DNA of 64,000 bases from NCBI GenBank assembly GCA_023374045.1, contig CM041780.1, positions 29,816,337 through 29,880,336 of the forward strand. The letters run 5' to 3'. Below are positions 47,660 to 57,965 of the stretch, piece after piece. The translations under genes were made by a program, and so were the position numbers. Source of the stretch: Limonium bicolor (taxonomy: Eukaryota; Streptophyta; Magnoliopsida; Caryophyllales; Plumbaginaceae). The notes under the pieces are model-generated. The model made no database searches. It saw only the letters and a program-made list of their open reading frames with translations, and had not been told where the DNA came from. Position 1 is the first letter of the stretch. The number at the start of each line of letters is the position of its first letter.

Positions 47660-47694
47660 GATTACGTGGGCGTAATCCCTTTTAAGGGGGGTAG
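47660..47694 (+). other. Inner hairpin plus PPT-like tract, element C
   Basis: Arms GATTACG and CGTAATC around TGGG, then CCTTTTAAGGGGGGTAGAG. About 1.25 kb before the 3' LTR once element T is removed. Confidence 0.7.
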
Positions 47695-48373
47695 AGCGAA
47701 ACCGCTTAATGTAAGTTTTGTGAATAAAACACATAAACCATAATGTGCATAGCACAAATGAGAACCAAATTGATGATTGATACTATGTTAAATAAACATA
47801 AGTACTCATTCACATTGTAATTATGGTAATTAGGCATTAGACATGCAAATACCATAGGAGGAGTATACCCATCTTGTAACACCAATGTAAGAGTATTAGT
47901 AAAAGAAAAGTAATGAGTAGTGGACGGAGCTCCACAAGTATTGTAGCCTTTGAAGAAGTAGTACGAAATGAATGAGGATAGTAGATGAATGAAGGTTATG
48001 AGTAGTGGAATCGTAAGTAAATATTTGAAACAATTGAAGTCAACTAAATCTTATAAATGTAGTATTCCTTAGTTAGAATATAGGAGATGATGGTGAGTAA
48101 TGGATGGAAGTAGTGAAGGTTGATGAAATGAGCATTAGGATTGAACCATGGAGTATTAAAGCATTTGGGAAGTAGAGTGAGGATGATTGATGGATTGATT
48201 CCATCCTTTGGAGATGTATGAATTCGTAATCACGACGACTAGAAAGAATAAAAAGATAGAAAATGAAAACAAAATTAAATTATTTGTTTGGTTGAACCTG
48301 ATATGGGAAGTCGGACTTGATCCTGATCAGATCAAGGGAAACCGAACACAAAGGGGTGGAAAGATAGTTCAAC

Positions 48374-50567
48374 TGTAACACCCCCAAACACTGGCCTAGG
48401 AGTTAGGGGTATTACACGCCGCGTATTATTACATAATAACGCAAGGCTCTAATAAACGAACTTAAACAGATAGTCAAATAAGGCCCAAACGGAATACTTA
48501 AATAAAGTATAAAACAAGAGATGTTAAACATCCCCAAAAGTCATTACAGAACCACCAAACAGATGTCAAAAGCGGAAGCTAACAAGATATGCCCAAAGGC
48601 CCAAATTCAGTACAAAGGTCTCAAAAGAAGCTAAGTACGAAGCAACTAAACTCCAGAAGCTGAGGGGAGACGATCCTCGCTAATCAATCTGCAAAAGCGT
48701 TAGAAGTAGGGGAATGAGCACACAACTATGCCCAGTAGATGACCAACTTCATCAACCAGCATGCTCAAAACATTTACAGAATATTGACAAATCAGAAGGA
48801 GTCAGAGAATCCAAAAACATGTCAGAAATCAGAAGCAGAAGTCCATTCATAAGGACTAAACAGAGCAGAAGAGCAGAAGCAGACTGAAGCAGAAAACAGA
48901 GTGGGACACTAGCGATCACAGCATACAGACAGAACGAGCAACCAGCTCGTGAACAGAACGAGGAAACCTCACTCGTAAACAGAACAGGTGTAAACACCCG
49001 TGAACAGAACGGGGAACATCACCCGTGAACAGAAGGATCCTACATAGCGCGCTACGAGACAGCGTAACCAGCCATCCAAAGGCTCAGACACAGAGATAAC
49101 TAGGTCCCAAAACAGAAGCTTAAATACAAATAAGCATATGTGCACCAAAGGCACCAGAAAGCCAAAGATAGCTTGGAAATCAGAAGGGGAAAAAAACCCC
49201 GCAAACGGAAGTCAAAACGGAGCTCAAACGAGCAAGTTATGGCCAAAACAGTAGCCTGTCCGAACTTGTGTCCGGACATCGATGTTCGGACACAAGTCGA
49301 GACTCAAAACAGCAGCAGAGACAGAGATGTCCGAACATCCATGTTCGGACGGATGTTCGGACGTTTCACGAAAACAGATACGCGGAGAGTCCGAACTTGT
49401 GTCCGGACATCAGATGTTCGGACACAAGTCGAAGCCAAAATCAGAGAATGCAGAAAGGCTGTGTCCGAACTTCAAAGCTCTTCGGATTGAAGTTCGGACA
49501 CAGCGAAAAACTTCAGAGAATAAAGCGCAGAAGGGCATGTCCGAACTTCAACGGTCGGACAGAAGTTCGGACACGCCGAAATGTACAGAGAACAGAGGCG
49601 ATTTTCACACAGAACAGAAGCATCAAAACACTGTCAAAGCAATATAGGTTTTCAGAAAACAACCTTGGGGTTTTGTAAGCATTAAAACACCATCAAACAG
49701 ACAATTCGCAACCACAATTGCAAGGCAAAAACACATTAATCTCAGAACCGGAACGCAACTCCCCAAGGCTGAACACACAAGCCGAATCCATAAGCCACCT
49801 ACCTCGAATATCAGCAGACGAAATCCCAAAAATCTAAAGCAATAGAACCCAGCCAACGCAGACCACACAAACACCGAACTGTAGACTGAAAACGCAATTC
49901 CAAACTCTGAACAAAGCAATCGCAGAACAATTCCCTAGTCAGAAAACAGAGAACCCACAACCCCGGAACTGCCACTGATAAACGCAATTCAAATCCTTAC
50001 CTGAATCCGACGGCGGAACACAGACGAGCCAACAGCAGAAGAAATTGATCGGGACAGAGAAGCCAACGCTGAATTACAATCAGATTGCAGAGGCAAAATT
50101 AGAAGGAGGAATTTCCTAAGACCTAAACCTCAAAACTGAATTGTATTAACCATATACAATTCGCAAACCTGATCGCAACGGAGAAGATGAGGCAGACGCA
50201 GAATTCACCAGCAGCACCGCACAACAAACGAATCAGCAACGCACACGCAGGAAAGGAGAAATGCTCTGAAGAACAAGAGAGAGAAGGAGAAAGGAAGGCT
50301 CAACGTCTTGAGAACTGATCGGGAAAATTAGAAATGAGAGCGTGGTGAGGAACGTGGTTAGAAGACTGGATAATTTAAGAGGAAAAGATTAAGTTAATAG
50401 GAAGAGAAATATTGTGAGATTAGTCTCACCAGAAAATAAAACGGATGGGGAAAAGACCTCCTTGTCCCCGGCTTCTTTAATAAGGACTTCCATGTCCTAA
50501 TTTCAGAATACAATAATGTAAGACCATGAGTGACGAAATAAAATATACCAAATCTTGGGCTATAACA
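48374..50567 (-). repeat. 3' LTR of element T
   Basis: Reads TGTAACACCCC..TATAACA on the plus strand. Contains the GTCCGAAC hairpin array (49257-49575) and a near-perfect inverted repeat GCGTATTATTA/TAATAACGC close to its left end (about 48420-48442), which is U5 of the element. Confidence 0.93.
49257..49575 (-). repeat. Hairpin array GTCCGAAC...GTTCGGAC in LTR T
   Basis: Five units with arms such as TGTCCGAAC/GTTCGGACA and GTCCGAACTTC/GAAGTTCGGAC. Near-identical array in the other LTR at 56093-56405. Same arm sequence as in LTR A, although the LTRs are otherwise unrelated. Confidence 0.8.
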
Positions 50568-50603
50568 TCACCTCCCCCTTAAAAGAATTTCGTCCTCGAA
50601 ATT
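50568..50603 (-). other. PPT and pre-PPT hairpin of element T
   Basis: On the minus strand: arms AATTTCG and CGAAATT around AGGA, then CTTTTAAGGGGGAGGTGA next to the 3' LTR. Confidence 0.88.
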
Positions 50604-50612
50604 AAAACATAC

Positions 50613-51110
50613 CTACTGCTCGATAAGGGGGGGGAACTTAGAACGTACTTCACTTTCGACCTCCCAGGTCGCCTCCTCCTCTGACTGACCCGACCACTGC
50701 ACCTTCACCAAGGGCATGGTCTTGCTCCTGAGCTTACGAACATCTCGGGCTAGAATCCTCGAAGGAACTGCCTCAAACGTGAAGTCCTCCCTCAACTGAA
50801 GCGGACTGAAGTCGATTACATGAGATGGGTCCGGAATATACTTCCTCAGCATAGAAACGTGGAAAACACTGTGCACCGCTGCTAAAGATGGAGGCAAAGC
50901 CAGGCGATAGGCAACCGGTCCGATCCTCTCTAGGATCTCAAAAGGACCCACAAAACGAGGGCTAAGCTTGCCTCTCTTCCCAAACCGGACAACTCCACGA
51001 ACCGGAGAAACCTTTAGATACACATGGTCGCCCACCTCGAACTCTAGAGGTCGTCTCCTCTGATCGGCGTACTTCTTCTGACGACTCTGAGCCACAAGCA
51101 GACGCTCTCA
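50613..51110 (-). pseudogene. Integrase C-terminus and chromodomain, element T
   Basis: Counting from 51095, residues 20-90 are the integrase C-terminal module with FVGPFEIL (GPY/F motif) and VFHVSMLRKY. Residues about 112-160 form the chromodomain, with VKVQWSG and EEATWEVE. The chromodomain tethers the integration complex to chromatin. The frame is closed upstream by TGA at 51108-51110 where CGA (Arg) is expected. Confidence 0.9.
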
Positions 51111-51437
51111 GATAGACTGGATCTTGCCCACAGCATCCTGAACCAAGTCTGGACCGATCACAGCTCTCTCCTTCAGATCATCCCAACAGATGGGTGATCT
51201 GCACCTCCTGCCATACAAGGCCTCAAACGGAGCCATCCCGATACTGGTCTGAAAGCTGTTATTATAGGCGAACTCAATCAGTGCAACGTGCTGATCCCAA
51301 CTGCCCCCAAAATCCAACACACATGCTCTGAGCATGTCCTCAAGGACCTGATTCGTCCTCTCTGTCTGACCGTCTGACTGAGGATGGTAAGCTGAACTGA
51401 AAGACAACTTCGTCCCCATAGCCTGGTGCAAACTCTA
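51111..51437 (-). pseudogene. Integrase core, 3' half, element T
   Basis: Shows SSAYHPQSDGQTERTNQ with the last acidic residue of the DDE triad (E in QTERTNQ), then EFAYNNSFQTSIGMAPFEAL and YGRRCRSPI. A TAG at 51435-51437 interrupts the FW.SLHQAMGT motif where CAG (Gln) is expected. It follows the frameshifted middle of the core. Confidence 0.9.
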
Positions 51438-52098
51438 CCAGAATCTGGACACAAACCTCGGATCTCTGTCGGACACAATCGAAGCAGGAACCCCATGTAG
51501 ACGCACAATCTCATCCACGTACAACTGAGCCAAACGGTGCAAACAGAAGGTCTTCCTGCCCAGGTAGGAAGTGAGCGCTCTTCGTGGAGCCGGTCCACTA
51601 TGACCCAAACTGCATCAAAACCACGGGTCTTTTAGGCAGTCCCATAACAAAGTCCATACCGACGCTCTCCCACTTCCACTCCGGAACGGGAAGAGGCTGA
51701 AGCAAACCAGCTGGTCTCTGATGCTCGGCCTTGACCTGCTGACAGGTCCGACATCTGGATACAAAGTCAGAAATGTCCCTCTTCATGTTGCTCCACCAAA
51801 ATGTCTCACGTAAGTCCCGGTACATCTTCACACCTCCTGGGTGCACCGAGTAAGGAGCTCCATGAGCCTCCTGCATGATCTCACGTCTCAAAGCATCGTC
51901 AGCAGGCACACAGACGCGGTCCCGGAACCTCAGACAGCCATCCTCTTGAAACCCTGAACTCAGACTCCTGACCCGCAGCTATCTCATCTCTGATCTTACC
52001 CAGACTGACATCAAGCTCCTGACTGGCCTTGATCCTGTCGATCAAGGTAAGATGAATCTGTAATGCTGCTAACATCCAGATCTCTCTGGTCGGATGAC
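51438..52098 (-). pseudogene. Integrase zinc domain and core, 5' half, element T
   Basis: The frame from 51909 has the HHCC zinc domain (H16, H23, C53, C56) and the first catalytic Asp in GMDFVMGLP (D86). After GLPK the frame breaks near 51640; the next pieces ([17 protein letters not shown]) lie in other frames, so at least two indels occur. The linker to RNase H (51910-52098) is poorly preserved. Confidence 0.85.
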
Positions 52099-52974
52099 CT
52101 AGATACCCATACGCTGCAACTCCAGAGCAGACCTCTGCACACCAGACAAAGCACAGACGGTCCCAGACGGACCCCTCCTACTGAGCGCATCAGCCACAAC
52201 GTTCGCTCTACCAGGATGGTAGAGGATCTCCAGATCATAATCGTGCAGTAACTCCAGCCACCTCCTCTGCCTCAAGTTCAACTCCTTCTGAGTGAACAGA
52301 TACTTGAGGCTCTTGTGGTCCGTATAAACTTTGCACGCTGCTCCATACAGATAGTGCCTCCAAATCTTCAGAGCAAATACCATAGCAGCTAGCTCCAGGT
52401 CGTGGGTCGGATAGTTTTTCTCATATGGCTTAAGCTGACGAGAGCCATATGCAACCACCTTCCCCTGCTGCATCAGAACACACCCAAGTCCCCTATGGGA
52501 CACATCACAGAAAACCTCAAGACCCTCGGTCCCCTCTGGAAGAGTCAAGATCGGCGCAGTAGTCAACCTCTTCTTCAGCTCCAGAAAAGACTGCTCACAG
52601 GCATCACTCCACTCGAACTTCACATCCTTCTGAAGCAGACGAGTCAACGGAATCACCAACTTGGAGAAGCCCTCCACAAACTTGCGGTAATAGCCCGCCA
52701 ATCCAAGGAAGCTACGAATATCTCCAACATTAGTAGGCCTGGCCCACTCAGTAATAGCTCGAATCTTCTCCGGATCCACGGAGATACCATCCTTAGAGAC
52801 CACATGTCCCAAGAACACCACCTGATCCAACCAGAACTCACACTTCTTCAGCTTCGCGTACAACTCGTTCTCCCTCAGAGTCTGGAGAACGGTCCTCAAA
52901 TGCTCCTCGTGCTCCTCAGCACTCTTGGAATACACCAAGATGTCATCAATAAACACCACAACGAACTGGTCCAA
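52099..52974 (-). pseudogene. RT 3' part and RNase H, element T
   Basis: The longest intact piece (291 residues). It opens with the RT catalytic FIDD motif (D10, D11), has FLGHVVS and GYYRKF of the RT thumb region, then RNase H with D157, E194, D219 and D262 (ADALSR). It ends at TAG 52099-52101, where a CAG codon is likely. It overlaps the end of the upstream RT frame, so one indel separates them. Confidence 0.95.
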
Positions 52975-53597
52975 AATGGCTTGAACACCCGGTTCATCAT
53001 GTCCATAAATACAGAAGGCGCATTCGTCAGACCGAATGGCATCACTAGGAACTCGTAATGTCCATAACGAGTCCTGAAAGCGGACTTAGGCACGTCGTCT
53101 GCCTTAATCCTCAACTGATGATAACCGGACCTCAGATCGATCTTCGAAAACACCTTAGCTCCTGCTAACTGGTCAAACAAGTCATCTATGCGTGGGAGAG
53201 GATACCTATTCTTAATGGTAACCTTGTTGAGCTCCCTGTAGTCAATGCACAGCCGCATGCTACCGTCCTTCTTCTTTACAAACAACACTGGTGCTCCCCA
53301 AGGCGACACACTCGGGCGAATGAAGCCCTTATCCAGCAGCTCATGTAACTGGACCTTCAACTCCTTAAGCTCAGCAGGCGCCATCCGGTATGGAGCCTTC
53401 GAAATCGGCTGAGTCTCAGGTGCGAGCTCGATCGAGAACTCCACCTCTCTAACAGGGGGAAGCCCAGGTACGTCATCCTGGAACACATCTGGGAAGTCTC
53501 TGACTACTGGAATCTCCTCCAACTTCGCATCCTTGCGAACCTCAGGGATGTAGCACAGATATCCCTGACATCCTTTCCTCAGAAAGCGGAACGCCTA
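52896..53597 (-). pseudogene. RT 5' part, element T
   Basis: From 53522: [59 protein letters not shown] and [17 protein letters not shown]. These are RT fingers and palm of the Ty3/gypsy family. The frame is lost about residue 190, just before FIDD. The link to protease is broken by TAG at 53595-53597. Confidence 0.95.
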
Positions 53598-54100
53598 CAT
53601 CGCTGATATGACTGGTGGCGAGCACGGGAGTCCATTCCCTGCTACAATCAAACGGGGCTGGCCCGGCTCCTCAAAAGTGACTCCCGAAGCAGCACAGTCG
53701 ATGTGGGCATGGTGCGCAGCAAGCCAATCCATGCCCAGGATCACATCAAAAGAAGTCATCTCCATCGGGATGAGGTCAGCACACAGAATCCTATTCTTGA
53801 CTAACACAAGACTAGCGTTACAGACGGAATTCAACAACATAGAAGAGTCCCTAACCAATGGACTATGCACACACAGCTCAACACCCAGAGGCACAACAGG
53901 CAAACCGAGCTCACCCACCAACTCAGCAGAAATAAAGAGTGGGTGGCTCCAGAGTCAAACAAACAGAAAACAGAACGAGAAGACAGCTGGAGAATACCTG
54001 TGACAACTCTGTCAGTCGATCGGTCTCTCTCTCCAGCCATCGCGTACACTCTGGCCTGGCCCTGGGGCTTCTTCTGCTCAGCCCGGTCTCGATCTCTGGA
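53598..54100 (-). pseudogene. Aspartic protease, element T
   Basis: The catalytic motif DSGATHSLF lies at about 53930-53956, in frame with the gag zinc knuckles. A frameshift follows directly; the rest of the protease (TSFDVILGMDWL, HIDC) continues in the frame 53598-53921. It would cleave the Gag-Pol polyprotein. Confidence 0.9.
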
Positions 54101-55231
54101 CCCTGAAGCAGACTCGACGGCTCTACCTCCAGAACTACCCCTGCTCCTCTCAGCCTGAGGGCAATCAGCAATCCTATGCTCCAAGGACCCACACTTGAAG
54201 CAGGCTCCAGACTTCCTGTAGCAGTCCTGGCCTCTATGAAACTTGTCACAGACCCGGCACTTCGGAGCGGGAGCTGATGAAGACGAACCACCTCTGTCTC
54301 GCGAACGGTCCCCAGAGCGGTCTCCAGCTCGGTCTCTAGTAGACTGCTTCTTCTGAGAAGCAGACTGATCCTTCTTGTCGCTCTCATCGGACCTCTGCTT
54401 CCTCTTCTGGTCCTTCCCTCCAGCCTGGCGACCTCTCAAGTCGGCCTCTACCAACAGGGCGACATCAGCAACGTCCTGAAGGTCTTGTGACGTAAGGGCG
54501 TCACAGCAGAACGGATGTCTGGCCTCAAGCCACTCTCAAACTTCCTGGCCTTCCTATGCTCGTCAGGCTCAGGTGAAACTTAGACAGGCTGATGAATTTG
54601 CGGACGTACTCCTCAACGCTCATGTCCCGACCCTGGCGTAGTCGGTTATACTCCAGAATGCGCTGATCCTTGTACACGTCGGGGTAGAACTATTTGTTGA
54701 ACTCCCCAGTGAACTGCTCCCACGTCCAAGGCTGTGGGAACTTCCCCATAACTGACCTCCACCACTCCTTGGCTTCGGCCTTGAACAGAAAGGTGGCGAA
54801 GTCCACCTTCTGCTCCTCCTCTGAACCCTTCACACGTAGCAAGTCCTCCACCTCTGACAGCCAATGACTGGCCACCTGGGGTCTCCTGCCCCATCGAACG
54901 ATGGCGGCTTCAGCTTCATGAACTCCTGAAGCGCCTTCACGTTCCTCCCTCCAGCATCTGCCCCAGCTGGGCCTGCTCCGCCAGCTGGTCCTCCCCCAGC
55001 TGGTCCACCTCCTGCAGCCATGGTCTACATGAGCTGCATCATAAACTGCTGTACAGCATCAGCCACATTCCCTGGAGGGTTATTTGCTCTCTTGGCGGCA
55101 TTCTGAAAGTCCAACAGCAAGCAGTTAAACTCAGACACTAACACTGACATTTCTGACTGACTGGCTAACTTAAAATCCCAGCAGATTAGAACCCAGAGCT
55201 CTGATACCACTAAATGTAACACCCCAAACAC
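54101..55231 (-). pseudogene. Gag (capsid and nucleocapsid), element T
   Basis: Upstream in-frame codons begin near 55230, but TAG at 55025-55027 separates them from the ATG at 55019-55021; either that ATG is the start or a Gln codon was lost. Capsid pieces: FMKLKPPSFDGAGDP (55021 frame), then ATFLFKAEAKEWWRSVM and EQFTGEFNK in another frame, closed by TAG at 54690-54692. The frame from 54454 has a basic linker and two zinc knuckles (C66 C69 H73 C78 and C85 C88 H93 C98). At least two indels. Confidence 0.92.
55198..55209 (-). other. PBS of element T (tRNA-iMet)
   Basis: GCTCTGATACCA on the plus strand, i.e. TGGTATCAGAGC in element sense, five bases from LTR 55215. Overlaps the palindrome CAGAGCTCTG. 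Confidence 0.95.
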
Positions 55232-57400
55232 TGGCCTAGGAGTTAGGGGTATTACACGCCGCGTATTATTACGTAATAACGCAAGGCTCTAATAAACGAA
55301 CTTAAACAGATAGTCAAATAAGGCCCAAACGGAATACTTAAATAAAGTATAAAAACAAGAGATGTTAAAACATCCCCAAAAGTCATTACAGAACCCACCA
55401 AACAGATGTCAAAAGCGGAAGCTAACAAAATATGCCCAAAGGCCCAAATTCAGTACAAAGGTCTCAAAAGAAGCTAAGTACGAAGCAACTAAACTCGAGA
55501 AGGAGGGGAGATGATCCTCGCTAATCAATCTGCAAAAGCGTTAGAAGTAGGGGAATGAGCACACAACTATGCCAGTAGATGACCAACTTCATCAACCAGC
55601 ATGCTCAAAACATTTACAGAATATTGACAAATCAGAAGGAGTCAGAGAATCCAAAAACATGTCAGAAATCAGAAGCAGAAGTCCATTCATCAAGGGACTA
55701 AACAGAGCAGAAGCAGACTGAAGCAGAAAATAGAGTGGGACACTAGCGATCACAGCATACAGACAGAACGAGCAACCAGCTCGTGAACAGAACGAGGAAA
55801 CCTCACTCGTAAACAGAACAGGTGTAAACACCCGTGGAACAGAACGGGGAACATCACCCGTGAACAGAAGGATCCTACATAGCGCGCTACGAGACAGCGT
55901 AACCAGCCATCCAAAGGCTCAGACACAGAGCTAACTGGGTCCCAAAACAGAAGCTTAAATACAAATAAGCATATGTGCACCAAAGGCACCAGAAAGCCCA
56001 AAGATAGCTTAGAAATCAGAAGGGGAAACCAACCCCGCAAACGGAAGTCAAAACGGAGCTCAAACGAGCAAGTTATGGCCAAAACAGTAGCCTGTCCGAA
56101 CTTGTGTCCGGACATCGATGTTCGGACACAAGTCGAGACTCAAAAAGCAGCAGAGACAGAGATGTCCGAACATCCATGTTCGGACGGATGTTCGGACGTT
56201 TCACGAAACAGATACACGGAGAGTCCGAACTTGTGTCCGGACATCAGATGTTCGGACACAAGTCGAAGCCAAAATCAGAGAATGCAGAAGGCTGTGTCCG
56301 AACTTCAAAGCTTGGACCGAAGTTCGGACATAGCGAAAACTTCAGAGAATAAAAGCGCAGAAGGGCATGTCCGAACTTCAACGGTCGGACAGAAGTTCGG
56401 ACACGCCGAAATGTACAGAGAACAGAGGCGATTTTCACACAGAATAGAAGCATCAAAACACTGTCAAAGCAATATAGGTTTTCAGAAAACAACCTTGGGG
56501 TTTTGTAAGCATTAAAACACCATCAAACAGGCAATTCGCAACCACAATTGCAAGGCAAAAACACATTTATCTCAGAACCGGAACGCAACTCCCCAAGGCT
56601 GAACACACAAGCCGAATCCATAAGCCACCTACCTCGAATATCAGCAGACGAAATCCCAAAATCTAAAGCAATAGAACCCAGCCAACGCAGACCACGCAAA
56701 CACCGAACTGTAGACTGAAAACGCAATTCCAAACTCTGAACAAAAGCAATCGCAGAACAATTCCCTAGTCAGAAAATAGAGAACCCACAACCCCGGAACT
56801 GCCACTGATAAACGCAATTCAAATCCTTACCTGAATCCGACGGCGGAAACACAGACGAGCCAACAGCAGAAGAAATTGATCGGGACAGAGAAGCTAACGC
56901 TGAATTACAATCAGATTGCAGAGGCAAAATTAGAAGGAGGAATTTCCTAAGACCTAAACCTCAAAACTGAATTGTATTAACCATATACAATTCGCAAACC
57001 TGATCGCAACGGAGAAGATGAGGCAGACGCAGAATTCACCAGCAGCACCGCACAACAAACGAATCAGCAACGCACACGCAGGAAAGGAGAAATGCTCTGA
57101 AGAACAAGAGAGAGAAGGGAGAAAGGAAGGCTCAACGTCTTGAGAACTGATCGGGAAAATTAGAAAATGAGAGCGTGGTGAGGAACGTGGTTAGAAGACT
57201 GGATAATTTAAGAGGAAAAGATTAAGTTAATAGGAAGAGAAATATTGTGAGATTAGTCTCACCAGAAAATAAAACGGATGGGGAAAAGACCTCCTTGTCC
57301 CCGGCTTCTTTAATAAGGACTTCCATGTCCTAATTTCAGAATACAATAATGTAAGACCACGAGTGACGAAATAAAATATACCAAATCTTGGGTTATAACA
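55215..57400 (-). repeat. 5' LTR of element T
   Basis: Near-identical to 48374-50567, differing mostly by 1-3 nt indels. Contains hairpin array 56093-56405. No gene in it. Confidence 0.93.
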
Positions 57401-57405
57401 TCAAC
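57401..57405 (+). other. TSD TCAAC, right of element T
   Basis: Matches 48369-48373. Confidence 0.95.
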
Positions 57406-57965
57406 ACTGATGCTGATCACATCAGGGTCGAATGATTCTTGAAGCTCCCCTCAAGTGGTCACAAGAATCACAATAGGATAGAAGTAATGAACATAAATTG
57501 GAATCTAGAGTTGTATGTTCTAGAAGGATTTCGATGTAGCCATGGGGAAGGATTTTCCATAGACTGGAGACTAAGTATGTGTTGGAAGCTGGTACGGGAG
57601 AAGATTGTAGTATATTACGTTGTATTATTCCAAGGGCAGCGGGACATAGAGGAGTCCTGTGTCTAGATGACCTGAGTGTCTGCGGGATTGTATGTGTATT
57701 GCATCGCTTTGGGAATAGCCTTGCATTGTATGTATGTATAAATTGGTAATGAGGAACCGGATGGTCGGTAGTAATGCGGATTGGAGTGATTATTGTGCAT
57801 TAGTATGGTATGGTATGGTATAGTATGTAGGAACCTTGAGTAACAGATTTGGGATGGTAAGAGGAAGAAGGTATGGCTTTGGTATTAGACACGTAAGAAT
57901 GAGTAAGCATTGTAAACCCATAACCTCGAACAACTTTGAGGACAAAGTTCCTAAGGGGGGTAGAT
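57406..57965 (+). mobile_element. Element C interior, 3' part
   Basis: Resumes the conserved block with ACTGATGCTGATCACATCAG and ends with hairpin AACTTTG/CAAAGTT (57932-57949, loop AGGA) and PPT CCTAAGGGGGGTAGAT. A GTATG microsatellite lies near 57805-57830. No gene is seen. Confidence 0.85.

Larger units (their letters stand above)
43293..48373 (+). mobile_element. Element C interior, 5' part, non-coding
   Basis: Colinear blocks with the interior of A (see 5358 and 17346). No recognisable protein. Contains leader hairpin 44259-44278, tRNA-iMet mimic 47383-47422, inner PPT 47660-47694 and the first half of the conserved block, which ends at the T insertion. Confidence 0.8.
48374..57400 (-). 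mobile_element. Element T: decayed Tekay/Del-type Ty3/gypsy chromovirus
   Basis: LTRs 48374-50567 and 55215-57400 flank a minus-strand gag-pol region. TSD TCAAC at 48369-48373 and 57401-57405. Order gag, protease, RT, RNase H, integrase, then a chromodomain after the integrase GPY/F module, which defines chromoviruses. All frames are broken by indels and six in-frame stops. It sits in the conserved interior block of C, splitting GTTCAAC from ACTGATG. Confidence 0.96.

Noticed and set aside
52402..53058. 218-residue plus-strand frame
   Set aside because: It is the antisense shadow of the RT/RNase H region of element T.
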